From Kosmotoga olearia TBF 19.5.1 (lineage in GTDB: Bacteria; Thermotogota; Thermotogae; Petrotogales; Kosmotogaceae), in contig NC_012785.1 in assembly GCF_000023325.1 (NCBI RefSeq), forward strand, positions 372,001 through 436,000: DNA of 64,000 nt, in the 5' to 3' direction. This document shows positions 35,722-43,866 of this stretch, piece by piece. The position numbers and the translations under genes were made by a program. The notes beneath the pieces were generated by a model. That model made no database searches, was not told where the DNA came from, and saw only the letters and a program-made list of their open reading frames with translations. Position 1 is the first letter of the stretch. Every line of letters starts with the position of its first letter.

Positions 35722-38115
35722 ATGCAAAAACTAAGCAGATTCGTTTTCACGTATCGCGTACCGATAGTAGTGTTTTTCGTCGTTATATCAGCAATAGGAT
35801 TCTACCTTTCAACGAATCTTGTGGTTGATTCTGATCTCCTGAAGTTACTTCCACGGGAAAGCGACGTTGTGAAAAGATACGAGAATTTTGTTAAGTGGAG
35901 TAGTACAGACGATGTTACCTTTATAGTTTTAAAAACCAACAACAAAACCCAAAAAGGGCTTGACGAACTAAAAGCAGCTGCCAAAAAGCTGTATCAGGAT
36001 TCTTACACCTTTCCACATATAGAAGACTTTATTAGATTCGATCTATTATCAAACCTTGGTGCTCTGAGCCTCGTTCTGGTCGATCCTTCGGTTCTTAAAG
36101 AGCTATCTCCCGAAGAATTTGATTTTTCTGATGAGTTTAAACGCCTGGTGAACTACGACTTTTCGGCTATTCACGATATCGGTATCGCTTTCTCCGAAAC
36201 ATTACAGTTAAAGGATAAGATTTTGAGTGATTCCACAACGACCTTTGAAAGTTTTGTAAGGATACCATCAGAATTTCCTGAAAATGACCCCATGATCCTT
36301 GTCATGGGGATCAAGCTTGATGGTCCTTCATCTGATGTTGATTACGTTGATCTGGTTATACCTCAATTGAGAAAATGGGTGAAGAGTGAAATAAGTGAAT
36401 ACAATATAAGCTTTAACCTGACAGGGGATCACCAAGCAACCTATGAGTCACATAAACAGGCAAGCAGAGATTTTATGGTCACTACAATAGTGTCTTTGAT
36501 CGGTATCGCCTTGCTTTTTTATCTGGCCTATTCAAGCTTTAAAGTTACTATGTACATCTTTATCTCACTTGCCACATCTATGTTTACCACACTCGGGCTC
36601 GCATTTTTGATATTCGGAAGATTGAACATAGTCACGACGTTCGTAAACGCTATAACTCTCGGTTTGGGTATTGACTATGGAATTCACATAATAACAAGAT
36701 TATCGGATGAAGTAAAACGGCGCAGAGACCCTGTGCTCTCGTTGAAGCATACCTACTACGCTGTCACCAAACCTCTCCTGGTAAGCCTTTTGACAACGAT
36801 CTTGGTCTTTATTCTTTTAGCTATTATAGATTCTCCAGCCATTAGAGAACTCGGTATTTTAACCTCCGTTGGGCTTTTCGTGTTTTTTATTACCATGTAT
36901 ATCTTTTTACCGGCACTATCAATCGGTTCTTTTTTGAAACCAGGTAAAGTAATGAAGATTCACTCTCTCGATCGATTCTTCTATGCTACCTCTGCAGTTG
37001 TAAAACGATATTCCATGATATCCTTAAGCATTATAGTTACAATCTTATTGATCTTCAGTTATATAGGATTTGTCAGTATTTCAAATTTCTCCTATACCCC
37101 GCCTGGATTGATGTCCGAAGAATCTGAAATGCTGAGCACTTTGCACCTTCTTGAGCGGGTCTTCAAAGCCGATGTCACCAATTCTGTACCAATACTGGCA
37201 GACAATATAGAACAAGTGGAGGAAATCTCGCGAATTCTCGATGAAAATGAATACGTCGAGGGAAGCTTTTCCATCCTTACCATATTTAAAGAAGATAGTG
37301 ATGAATACATGAAGCAGTTTAAAGAAGTGGTTCGAACGCTGGATAGATTCAGAGGGAATCCTTTAATGGAAGCATTCCTGAAAAAAGCAAATTATTATGA
37401 CGAACTCTTTGTGCTGTTAGACGAATCCGAAAAGATCGAATCTGGAAAAGAATTGATAGACTTTATCTCTGAGACACTCCCGGAATCTCTCAAAAAGCAA
37501 TTCATATATCTCTCTCCTGACGGGAAAAAATATTACATAGTTACTGCGTATCCCGCAGCACATCTTTATTCCAGTAACTTCATCAAACGTTTCTTTGATA
37601 GCCTTGGGGAGCTGGTAGAAAGAGTAGAGGGTTATCCAAGAATCTTTTATTACATAATGGATATCATAAAGAAAGTGTCTTTACCGGTTTCTGGTGTTGC
37701 GATATTGCTTGTTTTTCTGATTGTATCTTTAGAAAGAAAGAATATTTTCGACGGATTGAAAGTTACCTTTTTGATGATAGGCATTTTACTTTCAATGTTC
37801 GGTATCATGAATCTAATTGGAATTAAAACCACCTTTATAACTATAATCACCGCTCCACTGATTATCGGTATTGGAGTCGATTCCCTGGTTCACATGATCC
37901 ACTCTTCTACAACGTACAATCTTTTTGAAGCCGGGCGTACACTGAAATCAGTAACAATGTCTTCAGCTACAACAATGCTCGCATTCTTCAGTTTTTCTCT
38001 GGCCGAAGGTAGACTATTGAGAAACTTCGGTTTGACTCTAACCGTTGGGGTTTTCCTTGCCTTGCTGGTTGCAGCCTTTGCTATTCCTGTGCTACCATGG
38101 AATAAAGAACGTTGA
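35722..38115 (+). CDS. MMPL/RND-family exporter
   Basis: 797 residues from ATG 35722; GTG codons at 35710 and 35713 lie in the likely ribosome site. It has two repeats of one membrane helix, a large exported loop and five more helices. The family signatures are LGLGIDYGIHIITRLSDE in the first half and IGIGVDSLVHMIHSSTTY in the second, each holding the intramembrane Asp of proton relay. The family exports lipids, hopanoids or hydrophobic compounds. With the neighbouring protease and membrane proteins it suggests an envelope-lipid or toga-assembly operon. The substrate is unknown. Confidence 0.88.
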   Translation: MQKLSRFVFTYRVPIVVFFVVISAIGFYLSTNLVVDSDLLKLLPRESDVVKRYENFVKWSSTDDVTFIVLKTNNKTQKGLDELKAAAKKLYQDSYTFPHIEDFIRFDLLSNLGALSLVLVDPSVLKELSPEEFDFSDEFKRLVNYDFSAIHDIGIAFSETLQLKDKILSDSTTTFESFVRIPSEFPENDPMILVMGIKLDGPSSDVDYVDLVIPQLRKWVKSEISEYNISFNLTGDHQATYESHKQASRDFMVTTIVSLIGIALLFYLAYSSFKVTMYIFISLATSMFTTLGLAFLIFGRLNIVTTFVNAITLGLGIDYGIHIITRLSDEVKRRRDPVLSLKHTYYAVTKPLLVSLLTTILVFILLAIIDSPAIRELGILTSVGLFVFFITMYIFLPALSIGSFLKPGKVMKIHSLDRFFYATSAVVKRYSMISLSIIVTILLIFSYIGFVSISNFSYTPPGLMSEESEMLSTLHLLERVFKADVTNSVPILADNIEQVEEISRILDENEYVEGSFSILTIFKEDSDEYMKQFKEVVRTLDRFRGNPLMEAFLKKANYYDELFVLLDESEKIESGKELIDFISETLPESLKKQFIYLSPDGKKYYIVTAYPAAHLYSSNFIKRFFDSLGELVERVEGYPRIFYYIMDIIKKVSLPVSGVAILLVFLIVSLERKNIFDGLKVTFLMIGILLSMFGIMNLIGIKTTFITIITAPLIIGIGVDSLVHMIHSSTTYNLFEAGRTLKSVTMSSATTMLAFFSFSLAEGRLLRNFGLTLTVGVFLALLVAAFAIPVLPWNKER

Positions 38116-38130
38116 ATGGAGGGTTAGAAT

Positions 38131-38745
38131 ATGCCTTTACACCTGCTTGTTGCTTATCTTGTTGCCGACCACGCTTTCGTAAACAATTATAAGCTTGGTG
38201 ATTTAGCAAAAACCGGGTGGATAAAACACCTTATCTGGGTTTTCCTGGTTTTTCTCGCTTTTACTTTTGATCGTTTTCTCGGAAATGCATTCGGATTGCT
38301 TCTTCTTATCGGTGCCTTTGTATGGGAAATAGCGCTGAGATTTCTAAGAATAAGACTCGGGAACGATCTAAGCGAGGTGCTTTCTATCGGATTTTACATT
38401 CTGTTGTCGTTTCTTTCTGCTGATCTTTTGAAAACATCCTATATTACCCCGGAATTTTCATGGTATCTTATGGGGATGCTTGTGGTTACTGTTGGCGTAA
38501 CGTATTTTCTGAGAAAGGGAATAATCGACAGGAACGCTACCGACACCGTTGGAATCTCTGAAAGACTCGTAATATTTATATTCACCTTCGCAGGTCATTA
38601 TGAATGGGTTGCAATTTCTATCCTTTTAGGTCTGGTATATCGCTTGATTTTTTCCAAAGAAAAAAAGATCGAGTGGTTCATAAGTCCCACAGTGGGCATC
38701 GTGATTTCTATAGTATGGAAAATTACAATGCTGGGAGTATTCTGA
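38131..38745 (+). CDS. Membrane protein resembling DUF3307 family
   Basis: 204 residues with about six hydrophobic helices. The N-terminus HLLVAYLVADHAFVNNYKLGDLAKTGWIKHL resembles DUF3307 proteins, which begin with a hydrophobic helix, an Asp-aromatic pair and K-x-HL. The ribosome site GGAGGG is clear. It lies between the MMPL exporter and a phosphatase with short gaps. The function is unknown. Confidence 0.65.
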   Translation: MPLHLLVAYLVADHAFVNNYKLGDLAKTGWIKHLIWVFLVFLAFTFDRFLGNAFGLLLLIGAFVWEIALRFLRIRLGNDLSEVLSIGFYILLSFLSADLLKTSYITPEFSWYLMGMLVVTVGVTYFLRKGIIDRNATDTVGISERLVIFIFTFAGHYEWVAISILLGLVYRLIFSKEKKIEWFISPTVGIVISIVWKITMLGVF

Positions 38746-38748
38746 TAC

Positions 38749-39375
38749 ATGATTTATGCCATAGGCGATATCCACGGTTGCCTCGAAAGTCTTAAAAAGC
38801 TCATAGAAAAAATAAATCCTTCGCGCACTGATATGTTGATATTCGTTGGAGATTATATCGACAGAGGCCCCAATTCAAAAGGAGTAGTCGATTTTCTTAT
38901 AAAATTATCCAGAAGTCGAAAATGTATTTTCATTCGTGGTAATCACGAGCAAATGTTGCTCGATTACCTGAACGGTGGAAAAACAAGAAAGTTGTGGCAT
39001 TTTAATGGAATGGAATATACGATAAACAGCTATGGTGGGATAGATAAAATCCCAGAGAAACACATTCGCTTCTTCGAGAAAACCATCCTTTTCCATGAAA
39101 CCGATGAATATGTTTTCGTTCACGCGGGCGTTCGACCGGGTATTCCGTTAAACAAGCAAAAAGACGGAGATCTTCTATGGATAAGAGATGAATTTATATA
39201 CGCTGAATGGCCAGTAAAAGACAAAGTAGTCATTTTTGGTCACACACCAGTTCTCCAGGAACCTCTGATTATGAAGGACAAGATTGGTATTGATACCGGA
39301 TGTGTTTATGGTGGAAAGCTAACCGCTCTTAGGTTGGATGACATGTGTTTCTTCTCAGTTAAGTCTATCTTCTAA
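38749..39375 (+). CDS. Serine/threonine protein phosphatase-like metallophosphoesterase
   Basis: 208-residue calcineurin-fold phosphatase of the PPP/ApaH type. The complete metal-site signature is GDIHG (residues 6-10), GDYIDRG, RGNHE, HAGV and FGHTP. The size fits bacterial PrpA/lambda-type phosphatases. It probably acts on phospho-Ser/Thr/Tyr proteins or on dinucleoside polyphosphates; sequence alone does not decide. It starts 3 nt after the DUF3307-like gene. Confidence 0.9.
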   Translation: MIYAIGDIHGCLESLKKLIEKINPSRTDMLIFVGDYIDRGPNSKGVVDFLIKLSRSRKCIFIRGNHEQMLLDYLNGGKTRKLWHFNGMEYTINSYGGIDKIPEKHIRFFEKTILFHETDEYVFVHAGVRPGIPLNKQKDGDLLWIRDEFIYAEWPVKDKVVIFGHTPVLQEPLIMKDKIGIDTGCVYGGKLTALRLDDMCFFSVKSIF

Positions 39376-39401
39376 CGTGGATGTTTTTTGGGGGGGATAG
39401 G

Positions 39402-40931
39402 ATGAGTCATTATTCAAAAGTAAAAAGTGTCACGATGCAGGGACTTAAGGCCATCGAAATACTCGTGGAGGTGGATCTGGACAAAAAAGCGATTCTTCAA
39501 GATGTAGACATCGTCGGCCTTGGCGATACCGTTATCAAAGAAAGTAAGAAACGCATCAAAAGTGCCCTCAAAAATTCCGGGTTCTCTTTTCCCAACGGAA
39601 GGATAACCGTGAATCTTGCTCCAAGCGATGTAAAAAAAGAGGGTTCTTATCTAGATCTTCCCATAGCTGTTGGAATCCTGAAAGCTAATGGTATTATCAA
39701 TTCTTCAACAGATAATTATATATTTTTCGGAGAGTTGGGGCTTGACGGTTCTGTACGAAAGATCAGGGGGGTTCTTCCTGTTCTTCTGCAACTTTCCGGA
39801 AAGCACGCTGCGGCAGTTAAATTTATTCTTCCTACTGAAAATACTCATGAAGCCTCTACGGTTGAAGGTATAGAAATTTACACAGTAAAAGACATCAGAG
39901 AACTGGTATTGATGTTAAATGGCGATATACAAAAGAGTCCTTTAAGTTATGTAGAACCAACCTTTGAAGCAACTGACTCAGAAGATTTTTCTGACATAAA
40001 GGGACAGGAGTTCGCCAAAAGAGCAGCTGAAATAGCTGCCGCTGGTGGTCACAACTTGCTTCTTCGAGGTTCTCCAGGATGTGGAAAAACGATGCTTGCT
40101 CGCAGAATGCCAGGAATTCTTCCGTCTTTTACACTGGAAGAAGCTATGGAAACCACCATCATATACAGTGTAGCTGGACTTCTGAATGGAAAAGGTCTGG
40201 TAACAAAACGGCCATTTCGTGCCCCTCATCACACCGCTTCGACCACATCTATAATAGGTGGTGGAAGCGATGCAAAGCCCGGCGAGATCAGCCTGGCACA
40301 TAACGGAATTCTCTTTATGGATGAATTCCCTGAATTCAGGAGAGATGTACTGGAAGCTCTCAGACAACCACTAGAAGATGGTGAAGTCACAATATCCCGT
40401 GCAAAAATTTCTGCTACCTATCCGGCCAGATTCATGCTCGTGGCAGCACAAAATCCGTGCCCTTGTGGTTGGTATGGAGACAAAACCCACGAGTGTACCT
40501 GTTCCTGGCACGAAATAAAACGTTATAACAAAAAAACCTCTGGTCCAATTGAAGACAGAATCGATATATTCGTCGATATGCCCCGGTTGGAATTCAGCGA
40601 ATATTCCAGCGTAAAATCTGGCGAAAGTACAAAAACGATTCGAGAACGTGTAGAGCGCGCCAGAAAGCGCCAAAACCTCCGCCTGAAAAAATACAAGATC
40701 TTTAGCAATAGTCAGTTAAATCATAGGCAACTCGAAGAAATTGTAGATCTTGATAGTGAAGGGAAAAAACTTCTCGAAGCTGCTGTCGATAAATTGAAAC
40801 TAACCGGCAGAAGCATAGACAAAATACTCAAGGTTGCTTTAACCATTTCAGATATAGAAGAAGAGAAACACGTGTTTCCACGACATCTTGCAGAAGCTAT
40901 TCAGTACCGCAAGAGAGAACTTAGCTTTTAG
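39402..40931 (+). CDS. comM: ComM/YifB-family MCM-like AAA+ ATPase
   Basis: 509 residues from ATG 39402, after GGGGGGGATA. An in-frame ATG at 39381 lies upstream of that site. An N-terminal LonC-like/ChlI domain (VTMQGLKAIEILVEVDL...GRITVNLAPSDVKKEGSYLDLPIAVGIL) is followed by a Mg-chelatase-type AAA+ core with Walker A GSPGCGKTM near 223-231. The zinc-like CPCGWYGDKTHECTC segment and C-terminal lid match ComM, a hexameric helicase that drives branch migration during natural transformation. It is the last gene of the long run that begins at 30.6 kb. Confidence 0.93.
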   Translation: MSHYSKVKSVTMQGLKAIEILVEVDLDKKAILQDVDIVGLGDTVIKESKKRIKSALKNSGFSFPNGRITVNLAPSDVKKEGSYLDLPIAVGILKANGIINSSTDNYIFFGELGLDGSVRKIRGVLPVLLQLSGKHAAAVKFILPTENTHEASTVEGIEIYTVKDIRELVLMLNGDIQKSPLSYVEPTFEATDSEDFSDIKGQEFAKRAAEIAAAGGHNLLLRGSPGCGKTMLARRMPGILPSFTLEEAMETTIIYSVAGLLNGKGLVTKRPFRAPHHTASTTSIIGGGSDAKPGEISLAHNGILFMDEFPEFRRDVLEALRQPLEDGEVTISRAKISATYPARFMLVAAQNPCPCGWYGDKTHECTCSWHEIKRYNKKTSGPIEDRIDIFVDMPRLEFSEYSSVKSGESTKTIRERVERARKRQNLRLKKYKIFSNSQLNHRQLEEIVDLDSEGKKLLEAAVDKLKLTGRSIDKILKVALTISDIEEEKHVFPRHLAEAIQYRKRELSF

Positions 40932-40954
40932 AAAACCCTCGGGTTACCCTGAAG

Positions 40955-40970
40955 TAACATTGTTATGTTA
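40955..40970. promoter_or_regulatory. Palindromic operator candidate over the hyd operon promoter
   Basis: A perfect 6-4-6 inverted repeat, TAACAT-TGTT-ATGTTA, overlaps the presumed -10 box TAGAAT (40969-40974). A second, looser repeat (GTTAC-n6-GTAAC, 40943-40958) covers the -35 area. It differs from the usual Rex operator arrangement, so the regulator is unknown. Confidence 0.55.
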
Positions 40971-40977
40971 GAATATT

Positions 40978-41135
40978 TGTGAAAAAAGTAACGTATATTG
41001 AAAAGGACAACGTATATCCTGAGGCCAAGGGAGTTTTCCTGAAGCCGAGGGGTGGATCGGAAAAATGAATTCAATAGGAACTAAATTAGTTCCTTTGAAG
41101 ATAATCCATCCCCGGCTTTGCCGGGGATTTTTGTT
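40978..41135 (+). ncRNA. Structured leader RNA of the hyd maturation operon (candidate attenuator or riboswitch)
   Basis: A gene-free leader of about 160 nt before hydG. It holds two copies of AACGTATAT (40990, 41009) and two copies of TCCTGARGCCRAGGG (41017, 41037; 20-nt period). A hairpin CCGA/TCGG (41045-41060) presents loop GGGGTGGA, and a second hairpin AGGAACTA/TAGTTCCT spans 41076-41094. The loop is complementary over 8 bases, with one G-U pair, to TCCATCCC (41105-41112), which forms part of the terminator 5' arm. This gives mutually exclusive pseudoknot and terminator states. It matched no riboswitch class I could recall. Confidence 0.6.
41108..41134 (+). terminator. Intrinsic terminator inside the hyd leader (attenuator)
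   Basis: ATCCCCGGC (41108-41116) pairs perfectly with GCCGGGGAT (41120-41128) around a TTT loop, followed by TTTTGTTT. It lies between the promoter and the hydG ribosome site GGAGGGG (41137-41143), so it can only act as a conditional terminator or as a barrier to readthrough from comM. Confidence 0.88.
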
Positions 41136-41149
41136 TGGAGGGGTAAACA

Positions 41150-42550
41150 ATGAGAACGGAAGTGAGAAGTTTCATCAACGTTGAAGAAATCGAAGAGCAC
41201 TTGGAGAAAAATTCTTTTCCCAGTAGAGAAAGAATCGAGGAAATAATTCAAAAGTCTCTCGACAAAAATCGACTGAATCCAGACGAGGTAGCAGCATTGT
41301 TGAACGTCAGAGATCCTGAACTGAGAGAACTAATCTTCGAAGGTGCAAGAGAACTGAAAAAACGGGTATATGGGAACAGAATTGTCCTTTTTGCACCATT
41401 GTACATCGGAAATAAGTGCATCAACAATTGTGTCTACTGTGGTTTCAGGGTTAGCAACAAGGAGGTTGTAAGGCGCACACTCAATTTCGATGAACTCAAA
41501 CTCGAAACGAAAGCCCTTGTAAACAGGGGACACAAAAGGCTGATACTCGTTTATGGAGAACACCCTGATTACAATGCGGATTTCATAGCAAAAACCGTCG
41601 AAATCGTTTACTCCATCAAAGAAGGAAATGGCGAAATCAGGCGTGTTAATATCAATGCAGCTCCGTTAGAGGTCGAGGATTATAAAAAAGTTAAAGAAGC
41701 CGGGATTGGAACCTATCAGATTTTCCAGGAAACTTACCACCCTGGAGTATATAAAAAAATGCACCCAACAGGACCAAAAGCCGATTATCTTTACAGGTTA
41801 TACGGTCTTGACAGAGCCATGGAAGCAGGGATAGATGATGTTGGAATTGGTGCTCTTTTCGGACTTTACGATTGGAAATTTGAAGTTATGGGATTACTTT
41901 ATCACACAATACATCTTGAAGAACGTTTTGGAGTAGGGCCGCACACGATATCGTTCCCAAGAATCGAACCAGCAATAGGAACTCCTATCTCCTCGAAACC
42001 ACCGTTTTCCGTAAATGATGAGGATTTCAAACATCTTGTCGCTACTTTGCGATTAGCTGTGCCTTATACTGGCATGATCCTCACAGCGAGAGAACCCATA
42101 GAGATACGCAGGGAAGTCTTAAAACTTGGGGTATCTCAAATAGATGCAGGTTCAAATATCGGAATAGGGGCTTATTCTAAAGAAGATAAAGAAGCTTATA
42201 AAAAATCCCAATTTACCCTTGGGGACACGCGACCGTTGGATGTCGTTATAAAGGAACTCGCACAGGAAGGTTACATCCCTTCTTTTTGTACAGCCTGCTA
42301 CAGATTAGGTAGAACTGGCGAACACTTTATGGAATTTGCTATCCCTGGATTTGTTAAACGCTTCTGCCAACCAAATGCTGTCCTTACATTCGCCGAGTAC
42401 CTGGCAGATTACGCTTCAGAGGAAACAAAGGAAGTAGGCAGCAAACTGATAAAAAAAGAGATAAACAACGTCGAGGATGAGAAATTAAAAGAAACCCTGA
42501 GGCGGTACTATGAGAGAGTTCTCAATGGAGAAAGAGATCTGTATTTCTAA
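41150..42550 (+). CDS. hydG: [FeFe]-hydrogenase maturase HydG (tyrosine lyase)
   Basis: 466-residue radical-SAM enzyme that cleaves tyrosine to p-cresol, CO and cyanide and builds the Fe(CO)2CN synthon of the H-cluster. The radical-SAM motif is C90-x3-C94-x2-C97 (CINNCVYC). The second cluster motif C380-x2-C383-x22-C406 is diagnostic for HydG and separates it from ThiH. It is the first gene after the structured leader, with GGAGGGG as ribosome site. Its 3' end overlaps the next small gene by about 40 nt. Confidence 0.97.
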   Translation: MRTEVRSFINVEEIEEHLEKNSFPSRERIEEIIQKSLDKNRLNPDEVAALLNVRDPELRELIFEGARELKKRVYGNRIVLFAPLYIGNKCINNCVYCGFRVSNKEVVRRTLNFDELKLETKALVNRGHKRLILVYGEHPDYNADFIAKTVEIVYSIKEGNGEIRRVNINAAPLEVEDYKKVKEAGIGTYQIFQETYHPGVYKKMHPTGPKADYLYRLYGLDRAMEAGIDDVGIGALFGLYDWKFEVMGLLYHTIHLEERFGVGPHTISFPRIEPAIGTPISSKPPFSVNDEDFKHLVATLRLAVPYTGMILTAREPIEIRREVLKLGVSQIDAGSNIGIGAYSKEDKEAYKKSQFTLGDTRPLDVVIKELAQEGYIPSFCTACYRLGRTGEHFMEFAIPGFVKRFCQPNAVLTFAEYLADYASEETKEVGSKLIKKEINNVEDEKLKETLRRYYERVLNGERDLYF

Positions 42551-42785
42551 GATCTTAGAAATTCTAGAAAGGTTCGCAAATAAAGATACAAAAGTATGGA
42601 TAGCCGAAAAATTTGGCAGACGTTGGTCCTATATCAAGGGATTCGGCGAGGAACAATATGTTCCGGTAGAAATAGTTTTGGAGTTTGGAAAATACGCGGT
42701 TTTCGCCGAAAACCTATCGGAAGTTCAGAAAGAAAAACTACAGCAGGAAATTATGCGAAAGTTGAGGGAAAATGATGGCGAGTAG
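42510..42785 (+). CDS. Small conserved-position protein between HydG and HydE
   Basis: 91 residues (86 if the in-frame ATG at 42525 is used; both have weak ribosome sites). It is acidic-basic and helical at both ends, with a central KVWIAEKFGRRWSYIKGFGEEQYVPVEIVLEFG beta-like stretch and no cysteine motif. No family recognised. It overlaps hydG upstream and hydE downstream, so it is translated with them, implying a stoichiometric or regulatory role in H-cluster maturation. That role is inference from position only. Confidence 0.7.
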   Translation: MREFSMEKEICISKILEILERFANKDTKVWIAEKFGRRWSYIKGFGEEQYVPVEIVLEFGKYAVFAENLSEVQKEKLQQEIMRKLRENDGE

Positions 42786-43866
42786 TAGATTTGATATCGC
42801 GAAAAAAATTGAGGTTGAAGGTTCTAAAGAGCTACAGAGAATCGTCAAGAAAGTTCTAACAGAAGAAGAACTATCAAAAGAAGAGATAATCTATATCCTG
42901 TCGCTAGAAAGAGGGGAAAAAGACAGGGAACTGCTCTTTGAATTCTCAAATGCTATTAGAAAAGACTACGTCGGTGAGATGTTTTTCATAAAAGGAGTTA
43001 TAGAGTTTTCCAACTACTGTCGAAAAAACTGTGACTACTGCGGGATACGTGCTGCAAATAAAATCCCCCGTTACAGAATGTCAGAAAAAGAAATCATAGA
43101 GATTGCAAAAACGATGCTTCCCATTGGAGTGGATACGATAATACTTCAATCTGGAGAAGATCCTTACTACGATATAGAAAAACTGGAAAGGATTGTCTCA
43201 CGTATCAAAAAAGAAACACATCTCCCTGTTTCTCTCTCCATAGGCGAAAGACCAAAAACCGAATACTTAAAGCTCAAAGCTGCAGGCGCCAGCAAAACCT
43301 TGTTGAAACACGAAACGATGAACAGGAAAATATTCGAAAGTGTGCATCCTGATGATGATTACGACAAGCGGATAGACCTCCTTCTCTACACTGTCTCTAT
43401 CGGATATATTGCCGGTTCAGGAAATATAATAGGCCTTCCAGGACAAACCATAGAAGATGTAGCCGATGACGTTCTTTTCTTGAGGGATTCCGGCGTCAGG
43501 ATGGTCGGCCTTGGGCCTTTTATACCAGCCAAAGGAACACCTCTCGAAAATCATCCTTACGGAGACCCTGAACTCACTTTGAATACCTATGCAGCTGTAA
43601 GATTATGCATTCCAAAGGTTTTCATGCCGTCCACCACAGCGTTGGGAACTATCGATGAAGACCTGCAATTTGAAGGATTCAAAGTTGGTTGTAACGTTAT
43701 AATGTGCAATTTCACACCGGAAAAGTACAGGAAAAACTACACGATTTACTCTGATAAAATCAAAGTTGATTTCTTTAAAACAGCAAAAAGAATGAAAGAT
43801 ATGGGCCTCAAGCTAAATCCAAGGATTCTGAAAAACCTTGAGGAATACAAGAAGGTGATCATATGA
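42772..43866 (+). CDS. hydE: [FeFe]-hydrogenase maturase HydE
   Basis: 364-residue radical-SAM TIM-barrel enzyme that processes the HydG-made synthon on the way to the diiron subcluster. The motif C83-x3-C87-x2-C90 (CRKNCDYC) is followed by GIRAANKIPRYRM, a HydE-specific sequence. The C-terminal half carries the region of the optional second cluster (VGCNVIMCNFTP). Tandem ATGs at 42772 and 42775 are both possible. It overlaps the small upstream gene and overlaps hydF by ATGA. Confidence 0.95.
   Translation: MMASSRFDIAKKIEVEGSKELQRIVKKVLTEEELSKEEIIYILSLERGEKDRELLFEFSNAIRKDYVGEMFFIKGVIEFSNYCRKNCDYCGIRAANKIPRYRMSEKEIIEIAKTMLPIGVDTIILQSGEDPYYDIEKLERIVSRIKKETHLPVSLSIGERPKTEYLKLKAAGASKTLLKHETMNRKIFESVHPDDDYDKRIDLLLYTVSIGYIAGSGNIIGLPGQTIEDVADDVLFLRDSGVRMVGLGPFIPAKGTPLENHPYGDPELTLNTYAAVRLCIPKVFMPSTTALGTIDEDLQFEGFKVGCNVIMCNFTPEKYRKNYTIYSDKIKVDFFKTAKRMKDMGLKLNPRILKNLEEYKKVII

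Noticed and set aside
40943-40974. Rex-binding site at the hyd promoter
   Set aside because: The palindrome has TAACAT...ATGTTA halves, the wrong orientation for the TTGTTAA-n4-TTAACAA consensus.
41040-41135. T-box reading of the hyd leader, because GGGGTGGATCGG resembles the T-box core AGGGTGGNACCGCG
   Set aside because: The leader is too short, has no specifier loop that I can fold, and the regulated gene is not a synthetase or amino-acid gene. The resemblance covers only a few bases.
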